A stretch of DNA of 64,000 bases, from the NCBI RefSeq assembly GCF_038397725.1, contig NZ_CP151634.1, positions 496,001 through 560,000 of the forward strand, written 5' to 3'. Of this stretch, positions 7,627 to 17,300 are shown in pieces. The notes under the pieces are model-generated. The model made no database searches, was not told where the DNA came from, and was given only the letters and a program-made list of their open reading frames with translations. Within the stretch, counting starts at the first letter, position 1. Every line of letters begins with the position of its first letter. The DNA comes from Microbacterium sp. LWO13-1.2. GTDB taxonomy: Bacteria; Actinomycetota; Actinomycetes; Actinomycetales; Microbacteriaceae. The position numbers and the translations under genes were made by a program.

Positions 7627-8670
7627 ATGCGCTGGCAGGGACAGAAGGTCGGAGATGTGGATGCCGCCGCCCTGCCAGGAATGGAAGATCGCTCCAGCGT
7701 CCTCCGCTCGGTGACCACGCCCGAGTTCGCCGGGATGACGTTCCACGAGGTGCTCAGCAAGTCGGCGCTCAACCGCGTGCCCGGTGCCTCGCGGATGCCG
7801 TTCAGCTGGACGATCAATCCCTATCGTGGGTGCAGTCATGCGTGCGTTTATTGCTTCGCCCGCGGCACGCACGAGTACCTCGACCTCGACGGCGGCGGGG
7901 ACTTCGATTCGCAGATCGTCGTGAAGGTCAACGTCGCCGAAGTGTTGGAGAAGGAGCTCCGTCGCGGCAGCTGGGATCATGAGCTGGTCGCCCTGGGGAC
8001 GAACACCGACCCATATCAGCGCGCTGAGGGCCGTTACCAGCTGATGCCCGGGATCATCGAGACGCTCGCCGCCTCGGGCACGCCGTTCTCGGTGTTGACC
8101 AAGGGCACCTTGATCCGGCGCGACATCCCCTTGCTCGTAAAGGCCGCGCAGCGCGTACCCGTCGACGTGCAGATGTCCATCGCCATGTACGACGATGAGC
8201 TCCAGAAGGCGATCGAGCCCGGCACGCCCAGCACCCAGGCGCGTCTGGACACCGTGCGGGCGCTCGCGGACGCCGGGTTCCGGGTCGGGGTCTTCCTGAT
8301 GCCGATCCTGCCGCACCTCACCGACTCGGTCGCGGCGATCAATGAGGCGCTCCAGCGCATCAAGGCGTCCGGCGCCGCCTACGTCATCTACGGCGCCCTC
8401 CACCTGCGTCCGGGCGTGAAGCCCTGGTTCATCCAGTGGCTGGGCGAGTTCCGTCCTGACCTCCTCTCGTCCTACCGGGCGCTCTACCCGGGTACGGCAT
8501 CCGTCGCCCCGAAGGCGTACCGGCAGTGGCTCGCGAAACGCACCCGCCCTCTCATCCGCGCGCATGGCCTGGACGGTCGTGACGAGGATGACGTCACTCC
8601 ACCGCGACGGATGTCGGCTCGCCCCGCGCCGGTTGCAGCACCCGCTCCTGCGCCGGCGATGCTGTTCTGA
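7627..8670 (+). CDS. Radical SAM protein, Rv2578c family (SplB-like)
   Basis: A 347-residue protein with an iron-sulfur cluster motif CSHACVYC near residue 67, followed by FARGTHEYLD and the GTNTDPYQRAEGRY block that define this actinobacterial radical SAM family. The N-terminus MRWQGQ resembles the start of the mycobacterial homologue and supports the ATG at 7627. No ribosome site precedes it, so the message is probably leaderless. The chemistry is not established; relatives of the spore photoproduct lyase fold suggest DNA-lesion repair. The C-terminus (roughly 320-345) is an Ala/Pro-rich tail. An SOS-like box sits in its promoter, consistent with the SOS regulation I recall for the mycobacterial gene. 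Confidence 0.9.
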   Translation: MRWQGQKVGDVDAAALPGMEDRSSVLRSVTTPEFAGMTFHEVLSKSALNRVPGASRMPFSWTINPYRGCSHACVYCFARGTHEYLDLDGGGDFDSQIVVKVNVAEVLEKELRRGSWDHELVALGTNTDPYQRAEGRYQLMPGIIETLAASGTPFSVLTKGTLIRRDIPLLVKAAQRVPVDVQMSIAMYDDELQKAIEPGTPSTQARLDTVRALADAGFRVGVFLMPILPHLTDSVAAINEALQRIKASGAAYVIYGALHLRPGVKPWFIQWLGEFRPDLLSSYRALYPGTASVAPKAYRQWLAKRTRPLIRAHGLDGRDEDDVTPPRRMSARPAPVAAPAPAPAMLF

Positions 8671-8716
8671 TGACCGTGGGTTTGCAGAGGGTGGTGAGCG
8701 CGTAGGCTCGACGGTT

Positions 8717-9256
8717 ATGGCCATCGGCGCAATGATCCACACCTTCACCGTGCAACTCGCCGATATGGACCGCGGCGTCTACGACGACTTCACGCTCCGC
8801 GTGGCACGGCATCCCTCCGAGACGGATGCGTACATGCTCACTCGTGTGCTGGCCTACTGCCTGGAGTACGGCGAGGGGATCACCTTCGGCGACGGCATCT
8901 CGTCCACCGAGGAGCCCGCCGTGCTGGTGCGTGATCTCACCGGCCGGATCCTCACCTGGATCGAGGTCGGAGCCCCGGATGCCGAACGGCTGCACTACGG
9001 CAGCAAACTCGCCGAGCGCACCACCGTCTACACCCACCGTGATCCGGCGAAGGTGATGGCACCGTGGGTCGGGAAGCGCATCCATCAGTCTGACGCGCTC
9101 ACCCTGCACAGTTTCGACCCGGGCTTCATCGACTCCGCCGTCGGCGTGCTCGAGCGGCGCAACACCCTCACGCTCTCGGTCACGGAACGAGAGCTGTACC
9201 TCGACCTGAACGGGACGACGCTGACCTCTGCGGTCCACGAGCACCGACTCGACTAG
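8717..9256 (+). CDS. YaeQ family protein
   Basis: A 179-residue soluble protein matching the YaeQ family along its length, for example the start MIHTFTVQLADMDRGVYD, the HPSETDAYMLTRVLAYCLEY block and the WIEVGAPDAERLHYGSK block. The family has a fold related to PD-(D/E)XK nucleases. Glu and Lys residues in the WIEVG...LHYGSK region could form the corresponding site, but the function is not settled. The ATG at 8717 was chosen because the block similarity begins there; the frame remains open upstream without a better start. It lies 46 bases after the radical SAM gene and may be co-transcribed with it. Its end faces the PIG-L gene. Confidence 0.88.
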   Translation: MAIGAMIHTFTVQLADMDRGVYDDFTLRVARHPSETDAYMLTRVLAYCLEYGEGITFGDGISSTEEPAVLVRDLTGRILTWIEVGAPDAERLHYGSKLAERTTVYTHRDPAKVMAPWVGKRIHQSDALTLHSFDPGFIDSAVGVLERRNTLTLSVTERELYLDLNGTTLTSAVHEHRLD

Positions 9257-9280
9257 AGCGCGGCGACAGGCGTCTTCGGC

Positions 9281-10459
9281 TCAGCGAGCGACGTCCGCAT
9301 CCGGAACCAGGTACTGCCGCTGCAGCCAGGCACCGAACTTCCGCACGTTCAGGCAACTTTCGGCCGTCGAGCACTTCAACACCGAGTCGTGGGAGGCGTA
9401 CGCAGCAAAGGCCTCGAGCTTGCGCTGCAGCTCGTCGCCCCCGAGGTTCACGCCGTTCCACTCGCTGGGGTACCCGACGGCGTACTGGACCTTCGCGCTC
9501 TCGACCACCCCCCGATCGACGAGGTTCGCGACCAGGGTGCCGGTGGCGGAGTGGTCAGGGTGGTCGCCATGCGCCAGCGGAGACACAGCAGGCATGTGGG
9601 CGAGCACCGCCTGCGGCGCATACGCGGTCACCACTTCGGCGACGGTGGCTTCCAGCGCCGCAAGCGTGACCTGCTGGCCGGTGTCGATCGTCGTTATCGC
9701 TTCGAGCGCCCCGGAGAGGAGCTGGGGCAGCGCCTGGTTGCCGGTGGCGCTGAAACCACTCGAGTCCAGGCCCCCGTCCGGCAGCCGCACGAACAGCAAC
9801 GCGACGCGAGCATCACCGACGGGCGAGGTCGTGGTGATCGTCAGACCGCTGCGCAGCCCGACCGTCATATCGGCCCACTCGCCCTCGGCGCCGCGGATGA
9901 CGTCATACGCCGCCCGGATGCCCCGCTCTCGGTTCGCTGCGTACTCCGGGCCCTTTCCGGCGTCGGAGCCCGTGATGAAGAGCGTCCGGATGCACTGGCC
10001 TGCGGCCAGCGCGTTCGGGATCGTCGGGCTGCCGAAGATCAGGTCATCGTCGTAGTGCGCCCACACCGTGACCGTCGCCGCGGAGGCACAGGGCGCCGTG
10101 TACTGCAGGGGTGAGACGAAGGTCGCCGGCTGCGCAGGAGCCTGCGTGACCAGAGCGATCAGGCCGCACTGCGCCGTGGCGGCCATGAAATCGATGGCGT
10201 TCGCCGCGGACTCGGGGAGTTCGCTCAGCACGTCGGCGGCGACCGTCGCGGGGCACTGCTGCTCGGTGATCTCGGCGATGCGCGCCGCGGTCAAGGAGTT
10301 CGCGGGCGGTGTGGGCGTCGGCGTGGAGGTCGCGGTCGATGTCGGTTCCGCCGTCGGCGGCGCGACACACGCAGCGAGCAGCGAGGCGAGGACTGCGGTG
10401 ATCAGAACGGCTCCGGCAGCGCGCCTCCGCGCGCGTGCACTCGGTCGAAACACGATCAT
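9281..10459 (-). CDS. PIG-L family deacetylase, predicted lipoprotein
   Basis: A 392-residue protein with a lipoprotein signal: basic start, hydrophobic stretch, and lipobox LLAAC with Cys at residue 31. A Thr/Pro linker (about 35-55) follows, then an N-acetylglucosaminyl deacetylase-type domain. Zinc motifs are AHYDDDLIF near residue 132 and HGDHPDHSATG near residue 297. Cytoplasmic members such as MshB act on mycothiol precursors. An exported lipid-anchored member more likely acts on a cell-envelope or environmental GlcNAc glycan, which is inference. A GGGGGG ribosome site precedes the ATG. It follows the helicase gene on the same strand, but a 10-base-pair hairpin at 10523 separates them. 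Confidence 0.85.
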   Translation of the reverse strand: MIVFRPSARARRRAAGAVLITAVLASLLAACVAPPTAEPTSTATSTPTPTPPANSLTAARIAEITEQQCPATVAADVLSELPESAANAIDFMAATAQCGLIALVTQAPAQPATFVSPLQYTAPCASAATVTVWAHYDDDLIFGSPTIPNALAAGQCIRTLFITGSDAGKGPEYAANRERGIRAAYDVIRGAEGEWADMTVGLRSGLTITTTSPVGDARVALLFVRLPDGGLDSSGFSATGNQALPQLLSGALEAITTIDTGQQVTLAALEATVAEVVTAYAPQAVLAHMPAVSPLAHGDHPDHSATGTLVANLVDRGVVESAKVQYAVGYPSEWNGVNLGGDELQRKLEAFAAYASHDSVLKCSTAESCLNVRKFGAWLQRQYLVPDADVAR

Positions 10460-10522
10460 TCATAACCCCCCGGTCGACTGTCACTGCGCACATGATCGAC
10501 GACGCACGGGAAGGCGATCAAC

Positions 10523-10555
10523 GTTCTGGGGGCAGCCGTCGGCCACCCCCAGAAC
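10523..10555 (-). terminator. Hairpin terminator after the helicase gene
   Basis: GTTCTGGGGG (10523-10532) pairs perfectly with CCCCCAGAAC (10546-10555) around a 13-base loop. It lies 40 bases beyond the helicase stop codon and upstream of the PIG-L gene. Confidence 0.7.
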
Positions 10556-10595
10556 TCCTAGCCATATTCTTAGCAGATCAGCGCGTCCTGATAGG

Positions 10596-13025
10596 TCACG
10601 CCGTGAGGTCGGCCGCGCTCGGCGCCCGACCGGTGATCTCCTCGAGGATGTCGTCATCGATGCGCGCGTTCTCGAACGGCGCGTCGATCTCTGCACGATC
10701 GAGCAGTTCCGTCATCCGGCGCTGACGCTGGCGTGTGATCAGCGTGACCACTCGGCCGGAGCGGCCAGCGCGGCCAGTACGGCCGGAGCGGTGCAGGTAC
10801 GTCTTGTACTCGTCCGGAGCATCCGCCTGCACGACCAGGTCGATGTCGTCGACGTGGATGCCGCGAGCCGCGACGTCGGTCGCGACCAGAACATTCACGC
10901 GACCCGAGGTGAGACGCTCGAGGTTGCGCGTGCGCTTGGCCTGGTTGAGGTCTCCGTGCAGCGAAACCGCGGGAATCCCCGCGTCGTCGAACTGCTCGGC
11001 GAGCATGTCGGCGTAGGCGCGAGTACGGGCGAAGACCAGCGTCTTGCCTGCACGGTCGACGAGCGAGGTGAGGATCTCGGCCTTGTCGCGGTGCTCGATC
11101 ACGAGCACGCGGTGCTCGATCGTGCTGGAGTCCTGGTCCTCACCGGCGACCTCGAAGACGGCCGGGTCCACCAGGAATTCGTCGACGAGAGCTGCGACCT
11201 CGCGGTCGAGCGTCGCCGAGAAGAGCAGCTTCTGGCTGCCCTCGGCGGTGTGCCGGAGGATGCGCTGCACAGGCTCGACGAAGCCGAGCTCGCACATGTG
11301 GTCGGCCTCGTCGAGCACCGCGATGCGGCAGTCTGAGAGGTCGAGCTTGCCCTGGTTGATGAGGTCTTCGACGCGACCGGGGGTGCCGATGATGATGTCG
11401 ACGCCCTTCTTCAGCGCGCCCACCTGACGACCCTGCGGCACGCCGCCGTAGATCTGCGTGGTGAACAGGCCGACGCTGCGGGCGATCGGCTGAATGGTGC
11501 GGTCGATCTGCAGAGCGAGCTCGCGCGTCGGAGCGAGGATGATCGCGCGCGGGGAGCGACCGAACTCGCGGCGCTTGCCGGCCTGCGACTTCAGGACGTT
11601 CTCGACGAGCGGCGCACCGAACGCGATGGTCTTGCCCGAGCCGGTGCGGCCACGAGCGAGCACGTCACGGCCCTCGAGGACCGCGGGAATGCTGGCGGCC
11701 TGGATAGCGAACGGTGAGGCGGCGCCCATGTTGTTCAGCGTCTCGACGATGTTCGAGCCGAGGCCGAGGTCTCCGAAGCTCACGCCGTCGACGGCGACAG
11801 CCTCGATGGACTGCGCCTCGAGACGCTCGTGCACGACGTCCTCGGTCTGCTCGGTCTTCGCCTTGGACGACTTGTCCCAGTTGTCGCGGGTGGGACGGTC
11901 CTCGCGGCGCGGGCGGTCGTTGGAGTCGCGACGCGGGCGGTCGCTCGCGTCACGACGCGGGCGGTCGTCACGGTCGAATCGCGGGCGCTCGGCGGAGGTG
12001 CGATCGAACCGCGGGCGGTCAGAGCCGCGATCGTCGCGGCGCGGACGCTCGTCACGATCGAAACGCGGACGCTCGGTCGCGTCACGACGCGGACGCTCGT
12101 CACGATCGAAACGCGGACGGTCGGTGCGGTAGGCGCCGCCCGTCGACGGGCGGGTGCGCTCGCCACCGCGGTCATCGCGGTTCGGGCGGGCATCGCGGTC
12201 GAAGCGCGGACGGCCTGCGGCGTCGCGGTGTGCTCCGGATCCGGTCGACGGGCGGGGACGCTCGTCGCGGCTGTCGTCGAAGGAACGGTTCAGTCGATCA
12301 CGATCGAAGGCGCGGCGTGCGCGATCGCCGTCGAAGGAACGGTTCGGACGCTCGTCACGATCGGACCGCGGACGCTCGGACGCGTTCCGGTCGAAACGGG
12401 GGCGATCGGAGCCGCCGCCGCGGTAGTTCCCGGTTCCGGTCGACGGGCGCTGCCCGCGGTCCTGACCGGCACGGTCATCGCGGTAGGTGCCTGCACCGGT
12501 CGGACGCTCGGTCGAGTTCCGCTCGAAACGCTGGCGGGCATCGCCACTGCTGCGGTACGAACCCGCGCCGCGGTCGTCACGGCGGGGGCGGTCGTCGAAA
12601 CGACGGGCCGACCCGGCGGCAGGACGGTCGGTGTAACGCGGACGGTCGGCGCCGCCGGACGTGCGCGGACGCTCATCGCGGTGATGCGGGGCCTCGCGGC
12701 GTCCCGACTCGGCGCGATTGCGGATGCCGCGTGCCTCGTCGCGGCCGGCGCGCTCCTGCGCGCTCCAGCGCTGCTTCGGCGCACCCGACTCCGCCTCGAC
12801 GGGGCGGTGTCCACGGTGGCCGGCGCTGCGGCTGCCCGGACGGCGGTCGTAGCCGCCGGCTGCGGGAGAGGAGCGGCGTTCGGTGGAATCCGCTCGGCCT
12901 CCACGCTCGCCGTCCGACGACGGTGCGCCGTGGTGACGGTCGTGGAAGGAAGTCTTCTTCGCGGCGAAACGCGGCTCGAAGTTACGGGCGGGCCGGCCGC
13001 CCTGGGGCTTCTTGTTCTTGGGCAT
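10596..13025 (-). CDS. DEAD-box RNA helicase with long N-terminal disordered RD-rich region
   Basis: An 809-residue ATP-dependent RNA helicase. The core occupies about residues 400-800: Q-motif region FAIQAASIPAV, motif I GRTGSGKT near 459, PTRELAL near 500, motif II LDEADHM near 573, SAT near 604, and motif VI HRSGRTGRAG near 748. Motif I starts GRTG rather than the usual AQTG. Residues 1 to about 390 form a low-complexity, highly charged tract of Arg, Asp, Gly, Ser and Pro. Many DEAD-box proteins (RhlE, DeaD) carry RNA-binding RG-rich tails, usually at the C-terminus; here the tail is N-terminal and as long as the core. The start is taken as the ATG at 13025 (MPKNKKPQGG), a typical basic beginning. 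Large open frames on the opposite strand are by-products of this biased composition. Confidence 0.93.
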   Translation of the reverse strand: MPKNKKPQGGRPARNFEPRFAAKKTSFHDRHHGAPSSDGERGGRADSTERRSSPAAGGYDRRPGSRSAGHRGHRPVEAESGAPKQRWSAQERAGRDEARGIRNRAESGRREAPHHRDERPRTSGGADRPRYTDRPAAGSARRFDDRPRRDDRGAGSYRSSGDARQRFERNSTERPTGAGTYRDDRAGQDRGQRPSTGTGNYRGGGSDRPRFDRNASERPRSDRDERPNRSFDGDRARRAFDRDRLNRSFDDSRDERPRPSTGSGAHRDAAGRPRFDRDARPNRDDRGGERTRPSTGGAYRTDRPRFDRDERPRRDATERPRFDRDERPRRDDRGSDRPRFDRTSAERPRFDRDDRPRRDASDRPRRDSNDRPRREDRPTRDNWDKSSKAKTEQTEDVVHERLEAQSIEAVAVDGVSFGDLGLGSNIVETLNNMGAASPFAIQAASIPAVLEGRDVLARGRTGSGKTIAFGAPLVENVLKSQAGKRREFGRSPRAIILAPTRELALQIDRTIQPIARSVGLFTTQIYGGVPQGRQVGALKKGVDIIIGTPGRVEDLINQGKLDLSDCRIAVLDEADHMCELGFVEPVQRILRHTAEGSQKLLFSATLDREVAALVDEFLVDPAVFEVAGEDQDSSTIEHRVLVIEHRDKAEILTSLVDRAGKTLVFARTRAYADMLAEQFDDAGIPAVSLHGDLNQAKRTRNLERLTSGRVNVLVATDVAARGIHVDDIDLVVQADAPDEYKTYLHRSGRTGRAGRSGRVVTLITRQRQRRMTELLDRAEIDAPFENARIDDDILEEITGRAPSAADLTA
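11890..12960 (-). repeat. Degenerate repeat tract encoding RPRFDRDERPRRD-like units
   Basis: Within the helicase N-terminus, codons for RPRFDRDERPRRD and close variants recur many times, most regularly at 11890-12440, with PSTGxGxYR spacer units interleaved further upstream. The DNA shows matching near-repeats such as CGATCGAAACGCGG. The tract is in frame throughout and is probably length-variable between strains. Confidence 0.8.
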
Positions 13026-13299
13026 TGATGCAGTCCTTCTGGGTTCTCGCACGAGAACAGCGCTGCGCGCACGCGCGAGCACCCAGCGCCTCATCAAAGA
13101 TCAAGACAAAAGCTCGGGGTCCGGACTGTCAGCGGCCGGGGCCATTCATGTGATGGTTGATTTGCGTCGATCGACGCTCACCATCGGCCCCTGGACTCAC
13201 ACTTCTTACACAAAAACGTCCGCGCTCTGCGCGGGTGTCCGAAGCCGACCGCACAAGTTTAGCGGATGCGCCTGAGAAACCTCCCCGTACGATGACTTG

Positions 13300-14196
13300 G
13301 TGACCACGTACTCCCCCACCGGCACCCAGGTGCACCTCCGTCGCGGCGACGTCACCGCGCAGATCTCGCAGGTCGGAGCATCCCTGCGCTCCTTGGCCAT
13401 CGGCACCGTCGACCTCGTGCCGCCGTACCCTGCCGACGCGCCGACGCCGGCCTGCTCCGGAGTCGTGCTGACGCCCTGGCCGAACCGTGTGCGCGACGGT
13501 CGATGGAACGACGGCGACACCATGCGGCAGCTCGCCATCACCGAACCGGCGAAGAACAATGCCAGCCACGGCCTGCTCCGCTTCAGCGCCTACGAGATCG
13601 ACCAGACGGATGCCGCGGCCACCCTGACGGCGACGATCGTGCCGCAGACCGGCTACCCGTACCTGGTCGAGACCTCGGTCACCTATCTGCTGACCGACGT
13701 CGGCATCGAGGTCATCCATGTCCTCGCGAACCGGTCGGCCGAGTCCGCGCCGGTCGCGCTCGGGACGCATCCCTTCGTCACGATCGGCGATGTCGACCCG
13801 CATGACCTCGTGCTGCGGATACCCGCGGAGACGGCATTCGACACCGACGAGCGGATGCTGCCCATCGGCACCCGGCCCGCCGACGCGGCGCTCCGCGAGG
13901 GGGTCAGGCTCGGCGATGTGACGCTCGACACCGGCTTCACCGACCTGAGCCGCGACGCCGACGGCCGCGTACGGCATTCGCTCACCGCTCCCGACGGCCG
14001 TCGCGTCACCCTGTGGCAGGGCGAGGGCTTCGACTACGCGCAGGTCTACACGACCACCGGCTATCCCGGTCAGGAACTCGCGGTCGCCATCGAGCCGATG
14101 ACCGCTCCCGCCGACGCGTTCAACAGCGGCCTCGGCATCCGCCACCTCGCGCCCGGCGAGAGCTGGACCCTGCACTGGGGCATCGAGCTCGGCTGA
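13300..14196 (+). CDS. Aldose 1-epimerase family protein
   Basis: A 298-residue sugar mutarotase-like protein. The conserved regions are visible: VVLTPWPNRVRDGRW near the N-terminus, NNASHGLLR with a catalytic-type His near residue 90, GTHPFVTIG near residue 155 with the second His, and a late AIEPMTAP with the candidate catalytic Glu. These interconvert alpha and beta anomers of hexoses or related sugars. The start is GTG at 13300, with TTG at 13297 in the same frame. It stands alone between the divergent helicase gene and a palindromic element; the 274-base upstream gap shows no further gene. Confidence 0.9.
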   Translation: MTTYSPTGTQVHLRRGDVTAQISQVGASLRSLAIGTVDLVPPYPADAPTPACSGVVLTPWPNRVRDGRWNDGDTMRQLAITEPAKNNASHGLLRFSAYEIDQTDAAATLTATIVPQTGYPYLVETSVTYLLTDVGIEVIHVLANRSAESAPVALGTHPFVTIGDVDPHDLVLRIPAETAFDTDERMLPIGTRPADAALREGVRLGDVTLDTGFTDLSRDADGRVRHSLTAPDGRRVTLWQGEGFDYAQVYTTTGYPGQELAVAIEPMTAPADAFNSGLGIRHLAPGESWTLHWGIELG

Positions 14197-14211
14197 CGCT
14201 CGCCGCGGATC

Positions 14212-14321
14212 GGTTCACAACTCAGGAAGAACCGACCCATCGAGGGCTATGCGCAGATTCCATCCGCGAAGTTCCGCGACCGCTCGCCCGCCCGGGCTCC
14301 GGATCTCCTGAGTTATGAACC
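14212..14321. repeat. Palindromic intergenic element, AACTCAGGA family, copy 1
   Basis: Arms ggttcacaactcagga (14212-14227) and tcctgagttatgaacc (14306-14321) match at 15 of 16 positions and enclose 78 bases. Two relatives lie at 47594 and 47701. It begins 15 bases after the aldose epimerase stop codon. Confidence 0.75.
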
Positions 14322-14325
14322 AGTG

Positions 14326-14351
14326 GATCGCGGGCCGATCGGCCCGCGATC
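14326..14351. terminator. Bidirectional terminator, perfect 26-base palindrome
   Basis: GATCGCGGGCC and its complement surround a central GATC. It separates the aldose epimerase (plus) from the RND transporter (minus, stop at 14361) and can fold from either strand. Confidence 0.8.
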
Positions 14352-14360
14352 AGCGGCCAG

Positions 14361-17300
14361 CTACTCCGACGGGTGCTCGCGGAGCTCCCGACGGGTCAGC
14401 GGATGCGCGTGCGGCAGCACGGACTCGGATGCCGCGTCATCCGTCCCCGACTCCGAAGCATCGCCGGAACCGCTGCCGACATCGCCGGCACCGGCCCGCT
14501 TCGCCCGCCGACGCTCACGCGCGCCCTCGACGAGGTTGTACAGCGTCGGCAGCACGATGAGCGTCAGGACGGTCGACGAGATGAGCCCGCCGATCACGAC
14601 GATCGCGAGCGGCTGCGAGATGAACCCGCCGTGCCCGGTGATGCCGAGCGCCATCGGCGTGAGCGCGAAGATCGTCGCCAGTGCGGTCATCAGAATCGGA
14701 CGCAGACGCTTCTCTCCACCGGCCATCACCGCGTCGGCGGTCGACAGCCCCTTCTCGCGGTACTGGTTGACCAGGTCGATGAGCACGATCGCGTTCGTCA
14801 CCACGATGCCGATGAGCATCAGCACCCCGATGAGAGAGGCGACGCCGAGCGGCACGCCGGTGACGATCTGCAGCAGGATCGCACCGGTCGCTGCGAATGG
14901 CACAGAGACGAGCAGCAGCAGCGGCTGACGCAACGACTTGAACGTCGCGACCATCACCACGTAGACGATCAGGATCGCGGCGAGCATCGCCAGCCCCAGC
15001 TGCGAGAACGAGTCGGCCTGCTGAGTCGCGACGCCGCCGACGGCGGCAGACGCTCCATCCGGCAGCTCGACAGCGGCGAGCGCCTCGTTGACCGAAGCGG
15101 TGGCGACGGCGAGGTTGTCGGAGGCCGGCGGCACCGTGACCGTCGCCGTACGGCGCCCCTGCTCCGTGGAGATGGAGGTGGGCCCGTTGCGCTCCTCCAC
15201 CGTGGCGATCTCCTGCAGCTGCACGAGGCCGAGCGGCGTCGGGATCGTGAGCGCACGCAGCGCATCCGCCGTCGCCGGCGGCTCGGATGCGGCGAGGTAG
15301 ACGGTCAGCGCCGTGTCACCGATCTCGATCGAGCCGAGCTGTTCCGGACGCATCGTGTTCGACACGATGGAGCCGACCGCGACCTCGGAGAGGCCGCGTT
15401 CCGCTGCCGCCACGCGATCGACGACGACCGCGATGTACGGCAACGACGCCGCAAGGTTGTCGGTGACCTGACCGACGCCGTCTCGTCCATCGAGCTCGTC
15501 GACGACCGCTGACGTCGCGGTCTGCAGATCCTCGGAATTCGAAGCGGTGACGGTGATCTCGATATCACTGGACCCGAAGCCGGAGCTCGCCGCGACGGCG
15601 ATCTCGCCAACATCCGACAGCGAATCGATCGCATCCTGCACGTCGGCGCGCAGCGCCTCCTGGTCGGCGTCGCCATCGGTCAGGACCGAGTAGGTCACAC
15701 CGGCGCTTCCGGAGAACGCGTCGCGCAGCGCCGACCCGCTCGAGCCGATCGAGGCCTGCACGTGCTCGACACCGTCGACGCCGAGCAGCGCCTCCTCGAC
15801 GGCGATCGCCGCGTCGGACTTCGCCTCCAGGCTCGCGGTCGGGCCGAGATCCTGCGTGACGCGCATCGTGTTCTGACCGGAGTCGCTGAGGAAGTTCACC
15901 TTCATCAACGGCGCTGCCGCGAGGGTGGCACCGAGCACGACGACGGCGAGGATCACCGTGACCGCCGAGTGCTTCAGAGTCCAGCCGAGGATCGGGCGGT
16001 ACATGCGCTGCAGCGGCGTCGGCGGAGCGTCCGGATGCTCCGGATCGATGGCCTTGCCGTTCTCGTCGAGCAGCTCCTTGCCCGGCCGGAGGAACCAGTA
16101 GGCGAGCACCGGGACGATCGTCAGCGAGACCAGCAGCGAGGCGATCATCGCGATCGACACCGTCACCGCGAACGGACGGAAGAGCTCGCCGACCATGTCG
16201 CCGACGAACACGATCGGCAGGAACACGGCGACCGTGGTGATCGTGGAGGAGGTGACCGCCATGGCGACCTCGCGCACGGCGAGCCGGATCGCATCCCCCT
16301 TGTCGGCGTCTCCGACGTAGTGCCGCTTGATGTTCTCGATGACGACGATCGAGTCATCCACGACGCGACCGATCGCGATCGTCAGCGCACCGAGCGTGAG
16401 GATGTTCAACGAATAGCCGAACGCCTGCAGACCGATGAACGTGATCAGCACCGACGTCGGGATGGAGATCGCCGTCACCAGCGTCGATCGGATCGACAGC
16501 AGGAAGACGAGGATGATGATCACCGCGAAAGCGAGCCCGAGCAGACCCTCGGTGGCGAGCGTCTCGATCGACTGCACGATGAACGGCGCCTGATCGAAGA
16601 TCACCGTGAACTCGGCATCCGGGAACGCCTTGCCGATCTCGTCGAGTGCCGCGAGCACGCCCTGCGAGACCTCGACGGTGTTCGCCGCCGGGAGCTTGGT
16701 GATCGAGATCGACAGCGCGTCCTCACCGTCGACCCGGGAGATGGACGAGACCGGGTCGGATTCCTGCGCGACCGTCGCCACGTCGCCGATCGTCGCCGCG
16801 GATCCGACCAGCGGGAGCGCCGCGAGTTCTTCGACGGAGGTGATCTTCGCACCCGTCTGCACGGTGAGCGTCTGGCCGTTCTCGGTGATGTCACCGCCGG
16901 GGAAGAGCGTGCCGTTCTGCTGCAGCGCCTGACTGATCGCCTGCGTGCTGAGGCGCTGTTCGGCGAGGGCTGCGGCGTCAGGGGTGATGGTGATCCGCTG
17001 GCCGATGCCGCCGACGATCTGTGCGGCGTTGACGCCATCGACGTCTTCGAGGTCGGGGATCGCGACGCGCTCGAGTTCGGCCTGGGCGTTCTCGGCGTCG
17101 TCGAAGCCGGTGACGGCGACCTGGATGACCGGGAAGTCATCGATCGCCACGGCGAGCACCTGCGGGCTCACGTCGTCGGGAAGCTGCTGCGCGACCCGGT
17201 TGATCGCCTGCTGGATCTTCTGCTCGGCCGTCGCGAGATTCGTGCCGTACGCGAATGTCGCCTGCACGATCGAGGCGTTCGTCGTGCTCGTCGCCGTCGT

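Noticed and set aside
11714..13153. Long open frames on the plus strand across the helicase tail.
   Set aside because: They mirror the Arg/Asp-rich repeat codons of the helicase, have extreme composition and no ribosome site.
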